A stretch of 64,000 nt of DNA from Laccaria trichodermophora (GCA_018417955.1 JACTVC010000037.1:372001-436000); one strand, 5' to 3'; positions 19,960 through 32,045 are shown, counted from the first letter of the stretch. Program-made: numbers and translations. The notes: a model not told the origin generated them from the letters alone.

Positions 19960-20180
19960 ACTTGAGCACAAACGTTGTCTTCAAGAACGTGGTCCGTTTG
20001 AAGTCCCAACACTTCCTTCTGTAAGTGTTCTGCTGAGACTCCTTAATGTCGATGTTCTAGCAAGACTCCCAGATTTCGAGGCTTTTGGCATCTTGGTCAG
20101 GCTCTGCGGAGACTCCTTCTCGATGCCGTGGGGGCTTTTGATGTCCTTGTGAGGCTTTCCACTGTGCTGATAAGTTTTTT
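19960..20180. repeat. Degenerate short repeat, block 4 (copy 2)
   Basis: Units such as GATGTTCTAGCAAGACTCCC (near 20047) and TGTTCTGCTGAGACTCC. The minus strand reads SGSLARTSTLRSLSRTLTEG, a visible SLxRT period of about 10-13 codons. Confidence 0.45.
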
Positions 20181-20494
20181 TTTCTGGCTTGAGAAGCGAG
20201 TTCTGCTTTGCATGAATAGGCATAAATATTGAAAATATAAAAAATGATCTACCAGAAACTCGGACTTCATTTTGGTTGCAAAGATTTCCGGGCTAACTGC
20301 AAGCTGCGACTATCATCAATTACTATTCAGGGTTGTGTTACATGTAAAGATATGTTAGTTCTCACCTTGACACATTTTTCTACACCGCAGATATCAGATC
20401 GGTGTTCACAAATATTTGTGATCACTGACAGAATCTCGTGAAGGTAGGCGATCACCCTAAGTCAAGATGTCATTGATATCCAAACATAAGTTGA
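20181..20494. other. Spacer with exon-like copy, 3' of NLR copy 2
   Basis: About 20240-20425 is the copy-2 version of the segment at 6890-7060 and 8070-8245. It has an in-frame stop here and is probably dead. Confidence 0.35.
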
Positions 20495-22736
20495 TCAGAA
20501 ATACCTCTGATTTTTTACGTTGCGGCGGTTTGAACGAAAGTAATTATTGGAGACAGTTTGCATGCAAAGACAAGTGAAATGGACAGGGGAAGGAGCAGTT
20601 CCAACAGATAAATGATGACAGCGTTCAGGATCTTGTAGGAAGGACTGCAAGAGGCGACAGAAGTTGTTGCAATGATCATCATCATGTTGCTGGTTCTTGA
20701 AGTCCCACAGCCATACAATCTCTGGAGGCATGAAACGACCAAGGGACTTCCACAGTGATTTATCCCAAGTAAGAATTGAGAGTGCTAACCACAGAGAAGA
20801 AATCACTGGTTTCATCCGATGGAACTCCCCAAACCATAAGAGTAGGTGTTCATCCAGAACTGAGTTAAACTTGCAACATATTTCAGTGCAACTTCTGTGT
20901 GTGCACTAGAACAGAAAACATTAAAAGGAGTTATAGTTATCGTCCAGATAAACTCACTACTTACTTCATGATGCCAATTATTTTGTACTCTGCCATAAAT
21001 CTCCCACCAATATACAAGCCGTATCACTGTAGTCGAATGATTCAAGAGGTCTGAATTTAGTTTGAAAGTCTGCAAAAAGCCGTCCATTGTCCCCACCATG
21101 ATTGAATTGCCACGAGAGAAGTGGTGAGGCCAAGACTTTGTACTATATTGCATAGCAGGCTCATCAATCACTTGCCACTTAGCAAGGGGCATTTTTGAGA
21201 GCTGGCGCATACTTGATTCCAGAAGGAGCGAGTGTGCCACATGTTCATTGATGTGCAGGTCTTTAGATCTGTGGCGATCCATAAGATAATCTCTGAACGA
21301 TGCGTGATAGAAATGAATGGAATCGGTTCTGGATGCTGGGATGTGGACGATAGAGTGTAAATCCCAAAATAACAATATCACTTCATCTAGATTTAGACCG
21401 AGAAGGGATTCCAAGAAAGCAGGTGTTGGATTTTGGTTATTCTCCAAATAGAAAATGGCACCAAGGAGGGAGATGACCTTGTGTATTTCCTCGCTCGATC
21501 GCAATACATGTGCGTACAGCTGATCGAGAAGCGCAAAGGGATTGGTCTTGTGCTGAGAGGCGTTGAGTGATTCACAGATGTCCAAAATAACCTGAAGCTG
21601 TGAGGTAGGAAGCTTACGATCCTCGTCAATAAATCGTATAACTGTTGCCGCAAAGATGAATTGGCCAGATGATTTTTTGACAAGAAATGAAATCACGTCT
21701 TGTGAGGGCCATGGCAGGGTGAGCGAGGACATGAAGGGAAAGCGAGCGTGTCGGCGGTGATAGATATCTGCAAAACTGCTCCGAAGAAATGTTGCGATAT
21801 CCCGGTCAGGATCGTAGGAACTATCAAGGACAAGATGGTGTGTGATTTTGGAAAGCTTGCCCTCGAAAACATCGCAGATGGCGGGCTCCGGTCGACTGGC
21901 TATGAGGAGACATAGTTTGGGTAAAGATTTCTTGAGTTGCAATAAGGCATGGTTGAGCATGTATAGAATGTTGGCCTGAACTTTGCCATCCGTGCATTCA
22001 TCAAGACCATCAATTATAAACAGGAACGGCCATGCCGTGCTACATCCTGTCTGAAGCGAAGCCCGAATCAACGGCTGGATCACGAGAAGTTCCATCTGAA
22101 CTCGCAACCTCTTGTCAAATATTGACAAGTCATCTAGCACGACTTGTTCGATGAAGGGCCTGGTTGATGGGATAGAAATGGCAAGCTGCGCAGCAATCGT
22201 CGCGACCAGGTGAGTTTCAGTTTGCCTTCGAGGTGCAGTACGGGAAAAGAAGAAGCTGGCGGTCAGTCCCTCGGAAGCATGGAAAAGTTCCGCTATTGTC
22301 TGCAGAATGGCTGACTTCCCGGACCCAGCTGGAGCGCTGATCCAAAGAATCAGCGTATCCTTTGAATTGTCATAGGCCCAGCTCGTTATGTCCTTGATAA
22401 CGGCTTTTCGTGTGTCTGAGTGACATTTGGGGGCATCATAACGTTCCTTGGAGTTGTGCATCGCGCCAGCAGCGACATGTTGTTGAAGAATTTCGAGTCC
22501 TAAAATTTGTAGCGGTAAGAATCGTTTCATTGAGCAAAAGAGAAAGGATAACCCTGTCTTACTGTCAACGACCGTGGGCCATTGACAATTGTAACTGGGC
22601 GTTCTTTACATGAAATCCGAATTAGCACTGGTGCGACACGACATACAAGCTGACACTGACCATATGTATGAGAATCTCCATGGATCTCCGTTATGGAGCC
22701 ACCCATAACAGTCGCATCTTTTGCGTGTTCAAACAT
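20495..22736 (-). CDS. NACHT-type NLR-like NTPase, copy 2
   Basis: First exon from the ATG at 22736 (MFEHAKDATVMGGSITEIHG), or a more upstream start at 22829 that would add a hydrophobic leader. Main exon: Walker A APAGSGKSAIL, Walker B LFIIDGLDEC, sensor-like LLIASRPEP. The C-terminal region is longer than in copy 1. A 59-nt intron (20906-20964, GTAAGT...TTCTAG) joins it to a last exon with WLALSILTWDKSLWKSLG and FLQDPERCHHLSV, ending at 20495. All joints keep one frame, so this copy looks intact. Such proteins are STAND NTPases of fungal innate non-self recognition. No N-terminal effector domain of a known class is recognisable. Confidence 0.75.
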
Positions 22737-22883
22737 GAATATGGCGTTGCAATAGTCGTAGATAGGTTGTAGTCGTAATAGAAGAAGTAAAAGCGCCCAT
22801 ATATATGGGGTGTCAAATTCCGAGGTCATACAGCATCACAGCCACCGTTTCTGTGCTTTCGTACTTACGCATAGCATCCAAAA

Positions 22884-23189
22884 TCAACTGCGCGTTGTGA
22901 ACCATACACTCCAAACAACAACATCTTCCAACTGATCAGAAGGCGAGTTCGGGATCGGAGACCCGAGATTGCAAGTGCGAAGAGGTGCAAGTTGGTCAGG
23001 CTTCCTGATCCTAGAATAACCCCGCATCCACGAAAGCAGGCTGAAAATGCTAGTCTCGGTATGATTGTTAGGCTTGCATAAAGTCACCATTGCGTGACAT
23101 GAAAATGCGGCGGAGATGATGGACATGGCAAGTGTGAGTATAAAATTCAGCCGCGTCGAAAAGATGCTCTTCATAAGAACAAGGGACAC
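22884..23189 (-). CDS. Candidate small membrane or secreted protein, unrecognised
   Basis: A 101-residue frame with a hydrophobic N-terminal stretch (LNFILTLAMSIISAAFSCHA) resembling a signal anchor, then a basic, polar remainder. It lies just upstream of NLR copy 2 on the same strand and could be a separate gene or an upstream exon. No homologue is seen in copy 1, where the transposon border intervenes. Confidence 0.25.
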   Translation of the reverse strand: MSLVLMKSIFSTRLNFILTLAMSIISAAFSCHAMVTLCKPNNHTETSIFSLLSWMRGYSRIRKPDQLAPLRTCNLGSPIPNSPSDQLEDVVVWSVWFTTRS

Positions 23190-24199
23190 CGGTGAGCGAG
23201 TAGTGGAGGAGGGAGGGGGGGCGGAAGCTCAATAAAGGCGAAGTTGTAAGCGAGCCCCTGACATGCTAGATGGTAAGGCCGAGGCATTGAGTTTGCCGCG
23301 CGCAAAGTGTATGGGCGTCCTTGCTGTGCTCAGTCGCAGAATCCGCACGGAGGTCCTTAGGTGCAAGCGCACAGTCGATTAGTGACAGTACAAAGGCGAG
23401 CAAGCCATCCAATAAATGTACCGTCAGAGTTGAGGGTAGCAGTTTGACTATGGGTAGGAGAGATGAAGGTCGGGAGCTTGAGGGTTTTTTCTCTCATTTA
23501 TGTGTGACCTATCGAAGCTAAGAAGTGAAAAGAGTATTATTAGAGCCCGCAAAAGGTGGGAGAAAGGGGGAACCAAAGAAAGCCACGAAGAGAGGGGGCG
23601 CCGCGAGCATGTATCTCGCATTAGTGGTTGAGGTGGGACACGATTGAGGGGAAGCCAAAATGGCCCGTTCGACGGGAAAAAGCGACCAACTCACTTGGTA
23701 CAAAGAAACTAAGGTATTAATAGGGCCCCGTTGACCCGTTCGTCAGAGCGCGCGCATGAAGATAATGGGTCCGAGGGAAGCAAGGGTGTAAGGGGTAAAG
23801 AATCCCCCTTGCGTCGTATTCAAGTGCGCCAGAGTTTGTGAATGGCGCGCCTTAATACAATAACCTACCCTGACCCAGACCCAAATAAACCAGGGAATCC
23901 CGCTAAGAAGTGATATCGGTGAGCAAAAAATGGAGGGGAGAGGGCTACTTGACTTACTCTCAAACTGCTCTCCCCAAAGTGCGACAACGATCAATGGGCG
24001 ACGAGTGACATCAAGACTGCACGGTATATATGACGCGTATTTGAGTCACGTCTCAGTGACCGCACGGATAGAAAACCGTGATCGTCCGAAAGTATGTTTT
24101 TTCGCCAAATTGCTTCCCGTGGTAAAGGGTAAGACCGGGATCAAGACGTCCGCTTTCTGCAACAACGCACTGGAATGCGCTTCGCTAATCTCTTGCTGC
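23190..24199. other. Intergenic, nothing recognised
   Basis: Short open frames on both strands without domains or consistent splice sites. A run of eight G at about 23212-23219 is the only low-complexity feature. Confidence 0.35.
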
Positions 24200-24905
24200 A
24201 ACAGTAATATCAGCCGTGGCTATTCGTAGATGTGAATCCGGAAGAGAACTCACCTTGACGAACTCGATATCGTATACCCATCCTCCAAGATTCGTCCCTC
24301 GACAACGACTCGTTAAACGTCTAACGACGTGGCGTAGACTCCGGCATATGACCACCTCCGTTGTGGGAACTTTTCCAGCACGTCCACACTCTGAGCCTCG
24401 AGCTAGATGAGCACGGGTCCAAGGTCCAAAGCAGTTGTACAGCTAATTGCGAAACGATAGAGCAGCTCGGTTTCCGCTTCAGCTCAGCCGTGTGTTTGTT
24501 TGTGGCGTACACCAAAGCCAAATCAACCGGATCGATATGTCTTTTGAGGACATTTGATGACAAGGAATTCCTTGACAAGTTCTGGGATGTGTCTTTGATA
24601 ACAAGCCCGCGCCATTATTATTCGAGGAAAGGGAGAGGCGAGGGTATGCGGAAAAGTTGAACCAGGCACGTGCTCTGATTTTGGCTGATTTAGGAAGCTG
24701 CTGAGGTCGCTATTTCGGTAATTACCTGAGTTGCTTATGCAGCGTAAGTAGTTAGCTAATAAATGATTCTCATTCTCATGCTGATCAGCTGGAACAGGAG
24801 CCGAGCTGCTCTACTTATCGTTTCGCAATCACTGAATCAGCCGTAAGGTTCGTCATCGTCATCAAACTTGCACCAAACAATGACAACGCGTTTTCCCAAC
24901 ATCAT
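24200..24905. pseudogene. Third, decayed copy of the duplicated intergenic unit
   Basis: 24209-24300 (ATCAGCCGTGGCTA, then GGAAGAGAACTCACC) matches 5456-5530 and 18406-18490. 24850-24900 (TTCGTCATCGTC, CAAACAATGACAACGCG) matches the segment just upstream of the small TM gene at 5656-5700. Between them the minus strand has a frame reading LTSRCRGTNLGGWVYDIEFVK followed by GTGAGT, which could be the exon that the antisense CTCACC blocks hint at in the other copies. Confidence 0.45.
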
Positions 24906-25400
24906 GCATCAAACCTAGAAACGGACTACAAATATGCAAATTTCTAATGTATCTAAAGTATGTATAACATATTTTCTACATTATGATGTGGCGATCAACC
25001 ACTGCGATGCCAGATTTATTGTGATACAAGGCAAGTGTGGGACTGGAGCTTGATTCATTGATAGCAAGTCCATTTGCCCGGTTTCTCTCAAAAATATTCC
25101 GACAGTTGTTGCGGGCATGGGTAATGTATGCTACGAATACAATTTACTCAATTGATTCGACCAGATGAACATTTTTCAAGGAGGAAATAAAGGATTCAAA
25201 CTTTATTGCCACCATGACGAGAGCTAGCCTCACATTCCGTATGAAGAATGAATCATGATAATCCCGGACTAACGAACTTATTCCATGCAGGAAAGAAAAT
25301 TGACACACGAGCTTTTAATTTTGTCAAGGTCCTACTAACGGCACCCTGCACCCACATAAAATCCGACTTGCGCCGCAAACACAAAAGTTGAGGTGGACAT
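24906..25400. other. Intergenic, AT-rich, target region of the Gypsy insertion
   Basis: No gene seen. The last four bases before the LTR, GCGG (25401-25404), form the left target duplication. Confidence 0.4.
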
Positions 25401-25404
25401 GCGG

Positions 25405-25583
25405 TGGAGTGTCAGGCCTCGACACTCCAAGCACTGAGGATGCTTGTTTGGTCGTGTTTGGCAAGAGCTTGGGAGTAGATACACAGTTTGTACGCGGTGA
25501 TCAACCATCATCATCGATCCATCTGCACTTCACCGTGTTTCTGCGTGAGGAGCCTTTCCCATTCATCACTCGGCACCTCTCCA
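25405..25583 (+). repeat. 5' LTR
   Basis: 179 bp with terminal TGGAG/CTCCA. Differs from the 3' LTR at two sites (A for G near 25414, T for C near 25527), both consistent with CpG decay. Confidence 0.95.
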
Positions 25584-25605
25584 TCTGGTGATGAGAGTGT
25601 GATTC
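25584..25605 (+). promoter_or_regulatory. Primer-binding site region
   Basis: Directly after the 5' LTR the sequence TCTGGTGATGAGAGTGTGAT begins. TGG two bases inside is where the complement of a tRNA CCA end would pair. The tRNA cannot be named from the window. Confidence 0.45.
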
Positions 25606-26042
25606 AACCCACTGTGTCTTAGCGTGTCCAACTGTGTTTACCTCGTGTCTTGCGTCTTGTGTGTGTTTCATTGTCTGTGCAACGTGTCAATCTCCTGGTG
25701 GATTTCCTGCAGTTTAAAGGCCCTTGGGTCATCCTGGCGAAAAGAACTAACTACAACAGAGGGCCTGACGGCCGATTCCTGCCCGCAATTACAGTGGCTT
25801 CAACAACCTCAGGCACATCAACCCCACTATCCACACTACCCTCCCTAACATCTTCGCCTTCGTCACTAACGTTAACGCTTGCGTCGAGTGGGCAAGGAGA
25901 CGACTCCGGAACAACCACGCCTGTCTACCCACCCCCACCACCGTCTACACCGCTAATTCTGAGCACATCTCCAGTCAACGTTCCTACCCATACCAAAGCC
26001 CCCCACAGCATTACCACCCATACCACGCCTCAAGCTCCAAAC

Positions 26043-27239
26043 ATGGCGGATAGAAATGGCGAAGACCTGTTCGCAGGAGATGACGACGACAACATCGACC
26101 CGAGGGATTTCCTCAAGAAGGTTCACCGCTACTCGATGGCGACACCTTGGGACGACGAGAAGAAGGTTGATTACTTCGAAACGTGGCTGAAGAGTGGATC
26201 AACAGCCGAACAGTGGTTCAGAGGCCTTGAGGAAGCAAAGAAAGACACGTGGAAGAATCTCTGCACGGCATTCAAGGAGCGGTGGCCGGAAAGAGCCATA
26301 GTACAGAAATCCACAGCGGAAAAACAGGCAGAGCTAGAAGGGGAGAAAATTACAGAGGCAGAGCTGGGGAAGAAAGTGAAAGTGAACGGAGTAGAGGTGT
26401 ATGCACACGTCGCATGGGCGAACAAGGTGGAGAAGCTGGCAAGGGCGATTCCGGATAACAACAACCTGCTGGTTGTTGGGTGTCGACGACAACTACCCCC
26501 CACGCTGAAGGCACTAGTGAGCAGCTCACATGACACATGGGCGACTTTTTGCACAGCAGTTCGCGCTGTTCGACCATTGGACATCGAGGAGGAAAAGGAG
26601 AAACAGGACAAACAAGCACGACTGGAGGGGGAAGTACAACGGGTCTGACAGCAGCAGCGACAACCACCACCGTCCCCCAGCTCAGCACTCGGGCAGGCGT
26701 TCCGTAACTTTTCAGTAGGACCGCCAATCCCCCAACCACGCTTTCCGCCAGCAGCCACCACTATGCAAACACCGAGCACGCAGTATAGGGGCCCACAGTG
26801 CACGGATGCAGAGAAGTTGGCCATCATAGCACGAATTCCCCCGCCTCACCCAAACACGCCTCAAGGGTGGGCAGCTTACAACGAAGAGATTGCAGCATGG
26901 AACCGCAATGGCTATGGAAGAGCCGCATACGAAACCAGACCATACCCGCTGACCCCTGGCACAAGCCCTGTGGCAAGCGGCGAATGCTTCGGCTGCGGAA
27001 AGACAGGCCACCCGGGAGCCGCATGTACAACAACGACGAGAATACCCGACATAGAGAGAGCATGGCGTCAGAAGGCCAATTCAATCAGGGCTGGCGCAAA
27101 CGCGGCGTCTAGAAGCACCAACATCAACCTCGTGGCAGATGAGGACTTAGTGTTGAGGGAGGAATACGACGCCACGGTCATCGCATGTTACCTAGAAGAA
27201 CAGAACCAGGGAAACGGGGAAGGGCCATCCGGAAATTAA
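26043..27239 (+). CDS. gag: Gag of the Gypsy element (one internal TGA)
   Basis: The frame is open from about 25650. The first plausible ATG is at 26043 (MADRNGEDLFAGDDDD). The capsid-like part continues to a TGA at 26646-26648; the same frame resumes directly and reaches 27239. After the TGA comes a proline-rich linker and then a CCHC zinc knuckle CFGCGKTGHPGAAC with exact C-x2-C-x4-H-x4-C spacing, for RNA binding. Because the frame is unbroken on both sides, the TGA is most simply a CGA-to-TGA change. Gag forms the particle that packages element RNA. Confidence 0.8.
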
Positions 27240-27257
27240 GAGCCGAACGGATGGCCC
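27209..27257 (+). promoter_or_regulatory. -1 ribosomal frameshift signal between gag and pol
   Basis: The slippery heptamer G-GGA-AAC (27209-27215) is in the gag frame in the X-XXY-YYZ register. A 6-nt spacer (27216-27221) follows, then a perfect 10-bp stem GGGCCATCCG/CGGATGGCCC (27222-27231, 27248-27257) with a 16-nt loop. The gag stop lies in the loop (27237-27239). Slipping by -1 enters the pol frame, open from 27185. Confidence 0.8.
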
Positions 27258-30200
27258 AACTTCAAGGTGGAAACATGGGAGCGTATGTCCTCGTGCGCGA
27301 TCAGGTGGGGCACGAGGACGCGTCATCAGAGCCTGCGGACATGTCAGAACAATTTACAACTTCAGATGTACACGGGGAGAACGTTGAATCGATCATTGTT
27401 GACTTGTACGCAGTCCGAGCTGAGACAGACGAAAAACAGAAAAAGGAAACCAAGCCGTTCATTCACCAAATAAAGCTACATGGACCAAAAGGGGAGATAG
27501 TACGCGTGTGGGGGCTGTTCGACAATGGAGCGATGGTGGATGCCATGTCAACCGAAACCTACAAATGTATCAAACACAGATTATCACCATTAGGAAAATC
27601 CATCCGGTGCCTGAGAATGGCAAATGGGAGCGTGGTGAACCCATTGGGGTGTTGGGAAGGAACGGTGGAATTAGGAGGTGCAACTGTAGCAGGGTCGTTT
27701 GAGGTGTTTGACAGTGGTGGCGGATGGAGCTTCCTGTTCGGGAAGAGACTGATGTCTGCCTTTGCAGCCATACATGGTTATGCGGTCGACGAGGTTTTCA
27801 TTCCAAAAAGCAAGATCACCCTGCGAAATCAGCACCATATTGCGGCAAAGCAGCAGAACGTTTCGGGCGAGGAACCCCAAGTACAGCTCGAAAAGGAGAC
27901 GCATGAGAACAAAAAGGGGGACAAGGCACAGTCCCCCGTGAGGGGAGTATTATCGGATCCCATCTTTATAACGCCGCCGATTGTTGACACACATGAGCCA
28001 GTCACATTGTCCGCAAAAGTTGAACCACAGGAACAACCACCATCCGTGGTAAACCTAGCAACAGAAGAGCAAGAAGCGTTAATGGGGGACAAGGAGACGT
28101 CCCCCTCGAGGGGAGTACCAACCACAGCGCCCACAGTGCAGGAACCGTGTGCTAACATTGAGAAAAGTCATAGGCCGTCCATAGAGGAGATAGACGATGA
28201 AGATAGCCACGAATACCAGGCAAGGTGGAATGAAGAGGAGAAAGAGAAAATGGCGAAAGAACACCAAGAAAGAGAGGAAGAAGAACGCCAGCATGCTCGG
28301 ACACAAGCAAGAGAAGGAGCAAGGAAGATGTGGAAGGTGTGGAAAGGAACATCACAGAGGCGCCATCACAGGTGGACGACAAGGAACATCAATATAGCGA
28401 GGGTTAAGCAAAGATACTCAGAGGGGGGCAAGTCAGAGCCCCCCATGAGGGAAGTTCACGATACAACACCCATATGTGTTATTTCGGAAGACACACCAGA
28501 ATCAACGGACTATGCAGCGGAGATACCGACGGACAACCTAACCAGTGACACAGCAAACATCTTCACACGTATGACCGAACCATTCAAACCCACACGCGTT
28601 GAGGAAATACTACGCCAGGTTACAGTTGGAAATGACCTAACGAGTGCAGAGAGCTTACAAGTACAAGAGCTAATCGCCGAGTTTGCAGATGTATTCGCCT
28701 TGTCAGTGAGCGAAGTAAAACAAGTTGAAGGCGCTGTTCATCGACTCAACATCAAACCAAACGTGAAGTTCTCTACAAAAGTTCACCAGAAACCCCTCAC
28801 ACCGCCTCAGAGACGATACTTACACGAGAAGCTGCAGGCTATGCTGGAGGCTGATATTATAGAACCATGCGAGCCAGGACAGGTTAAGTGCGTATCCCCG
28901 ACAACGCTGGCACAGAAGACACATGAAGGGGCTGGCCTCACACTAGATGAACTCCAACATCGAGTCAACGAAGAATGCGTCAACAACGGTTTGCCACCAC
29001 ACTTCCCACTGCCCCCAAGAACGCCACCGGTTGTCGACAGCAAGGAGGCCAAAGACAATGAGCCGAAGTGGAGAATATGCCAGAACTTCTCGCAGATTAA
29101 CAAGGTAACACAGGTGGCACCCATGCCACAAGGGGATATCCGCAGCAAACAGCAACGCCTTAGCGGTCACCGTTGGGTCTTGATGTTTGATTTCGCTGCC
29201 AGATTTTACGCCGTCACCGTGGACCCAGAGTCTCGACCCTATACAGCATTTTACGTGGAAGGATGGGGCTACTTTTGGTACAAGCGGATGCCTTTTGGGC
29301 TCACAGGTGCACCTTCAACCTTCGCACATATGACGGGACAACACCTCTATGATCTACTGGTCGAAGAAGTCATGGAGCTCTTCGTGGACGACGGGGGCAC
29401 AGCAGCTGATACATTCGCGGAAATGATGACCAAGCTAAGGCGAATCTTCACAAGAGTTTGAGAGCGGGGTTTGTCCCTATCTGCAAGTAAGTCCAAGTTG
29501 TTCATGACAACGGCAGAGTTCACTGGTGCAACTGTAGGTCCCAACGGAGTGCAACCCGACCTGAGCAAGCTCACAGCCATCGTCAATTGGAAGACCCCAG
29601 AAACAGCGCTCAATCTCGCGTCATTCCTCGGGTTGACAGGATGGTTTAGGGACCTCATCAAAAACTATGCGAAGATTGAGATGCCGCTGAGAGACTTGAT
29701 CAGGGAAGTCGATTTACCAGAGAAATATTCCAAAACCGTGTACCGTCGAATCATGGCTAATCACGATTTGAAAGGTCGCTGGAAAGACCAACACGCGAAA
29801 GCATTTCTCACGCTGAAGGCGATTATGACCTCTGAGCCTGTGCTCAGAGGGCCTAGATGGGATGGGACTCCGTTCATCGTCACAAGCGATGGATCCAAGG
29901 AGGCCTTCGGCGCGGTACTGGCGCAGAAAACCACCACAGTGTTAACCAGTGGCAGGACAGTTACGAAGCTCCATCCCATTGCGTTCGCATCGAAAAGAAC
30001 CTCAAAAACCGAAGAGAAGTATAAGCCATTTCTCCTTGAGTTCGCAGGGCTCAAATTTGCGCTAGATAAGTTCTCAGACATCATATGGGGATTCCCAGTA
30101 GAAGTCGAAACTGACTGTCAAGCGCTACGGGACCATCTCATGAATGACAAGCTAAGTGCCACACATGCTCGTTGGCGTGATGGTATTTTGAGCCACCAGA

Positions 30201-31969
30201 TTGTAGATGTCCGCCATGTGCCAGGCCGCATCAACGTGGTCGCGGACGGATTAAGTAGGGCGGCTGAAGGAACCCCCCGTGAAGACGGCGACGGTAGCGA
30301 GTGGACCGTATCTGAGGACTGGGAGGCAATGGCAGGACTAACCCACGATCTGTTCCACGTGGCAAACGTTGACTCAGAAGAGGTCACCAAGCTGAGAGAG
30401 CGATTCAAGGATGTACCCATGCTCCTGGAAGTCATAGATGCCTTGCTAGAGCTCGACCAGGGCACTAGTCTGAGGAAACGGAAGCGAGCGCGGCATCGAG
30501 CCTCGGAGTACATGATAGAAGGTGGTAAGTTATGGAGGGTGGCAACAGGACATCGGGTCAGAGCACGCGCTCGGGTGGAGTGTGTACCGCCTAAAGAGGC
30601 AGTGGAGCTGGCTAGGAGCGAACACGCCAGGAATGGACATTGGCAACGAGATTCCGTCAAAAAGGTGTTGCTAGATCGCATATGGAGCCCGGGACTAGAT
30701 GCCTCGATCATCGCAGGCATCAAAGATTGTCCACAGTGTAAGAGTTTCGGCAGTACACACCTCCACGCGCTTCTGGACCCAATCACAAGGCGCCACCCGT
30801 TCGAGCTCCTAGTGGGCGACTACCTCTCTTTGCCAAAAGGGACAGGTGGTTTCAAGACGGTAGGACTATACTTGGACACGTACTCGCAACACGTGTGGGG
30901 TTTCAAGCACAAGATTCCTGGTAGTGGCAAAACCACGGAGGATGCGCTTGCGAAAATATTCCACGAGTTCGCACCACCAGAGACGTTCATGACGGATGGA
31001 GGCCCTCATTTTGATAACAAGGTGGTACGTGATTTCTGTGCTACATGGGGCACGGAGACTCATGTTGTTTCCGCATATTCGCCATGGGTGAATGGCTTGG
31101 TCGAGGGTGCAAACAAGATATTGTTACACATTATAAAGAGGTTGTGCGCACCCAACCTAGGAGAGGACGATTACAATGCAATGAACTGGACGAACATTCC
31201 AGCTTCGTGGCCAAAACACTTTGACGAAGCCATTCGTATCATGAATTGGCGGTTCCTACCTTCGTTGAAGTTTTCCCCGAAAGAATTGCTGCTAGGCCTA
31301 GTAGTGAACACGAAGCCGACCAACGTCGACAAAAGTGTACTACCCCTGACAAACCAGGAAGTGTCCACACAAATGGCATATGTTGCTCAACAGCGGTTGG
31401 ACGGCTACGCAGAGGCAGTGACACATGCGGTTCGGAGGAAGTCCGCGTTCGACAAAAAGGTCCTCGCGCGAGCACCAGGTGAAGTGATTTTTTCAAAAGG
31501 TCAGTTAGTACAGGTCTACCGTAGTGATTTAGATTACACCTTCAAAACCGAACGCAAAATCCTCCCAAAGTGGTCAACACCATACCGGGTCGTTGCCAGA
31601 GAACTCAACTCATACACTCTGCAAACGTTGACAGGTGCCCCAATCGATGGTCGCTTCAGTGCACGACGACTGCGGAGATTCTGGCCAAGGGAGGGGACAG
31701 AGCTTGCGAGGGCACAGAAGGAGGTTGAGGAGCAATGCCGCAAGGAGGAGGAAGAAAGTACAAAGGCAGATTCGGAGGAGATTGCGGCGGAGCGCAGGCT
31801 GAGGGAAGTCAGGGGGGAGCAAGACAAGACAACAGAAGGGGAGCAGGGCGTAGAGGTGGAACAGCAGTCGAGCAGAAGTGAGGAAGACGATGAGCTTGAC
31901 GAAGAAGATGAGGCCGACGAAGACGGTGGGGATGAAGAAGAGGCGTTGTCGGATGATGAGGAGAGTTAG
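27212..31969 (+). CDS. pol: Pol of the Gypsy element (one internal TGA)
   Basis: Frame -1 relative to gag. Aspartic protease with LFDNGAMVDA, i.e. DNG instead of the usual DTG/DSG. Reverse transcriptase includes MFDFAARFYAVTVD, KRMPFGLTGAPSTF and the catalytic box LFVDDG. A TGA at 29459-29461 interrupts just after the RT palm; the same frame continues at once through RNase H (VTSDGSKEAFGAVL ... VETDCQALRDHL) and integrase (HARNGHW ... CPQC zinc site; catalytic D in VGDYLS, D in MTDGG, E in VEGANK). A C-terminal tail of Glu and Asp runs ends at 31969. No chromodomain is seen. Confidence 0.88.
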
Positions 31970-32031
31970 TTGAGAAGGGTTTAGGAGAGCGGTGGTTGCG
32001 AGTTCTGTGGGCAACGCGGATGTTGCCATAC

Positions 32032-32041
32032 GAAGGGGGGG
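32032..32041 (+). promoter_or_regulatory. Polypurine tract
   Basis: GAAGGGGGGG ends four bases before the 3' LTR, the expected primer site for plus-strand synthesis. Confidence 0.75.
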
Positions 32042-32045
32042 CACA

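Noticed and set aside
26171..26827. 218-residue minus-strand frame over gag
   Set aside because: Antisense shadow of the gag reading frame; no independent features.
30118..30786. 222-residue minus-strand frame over RNase H/integrase
   Set aside because: Antisense shadow of pol.
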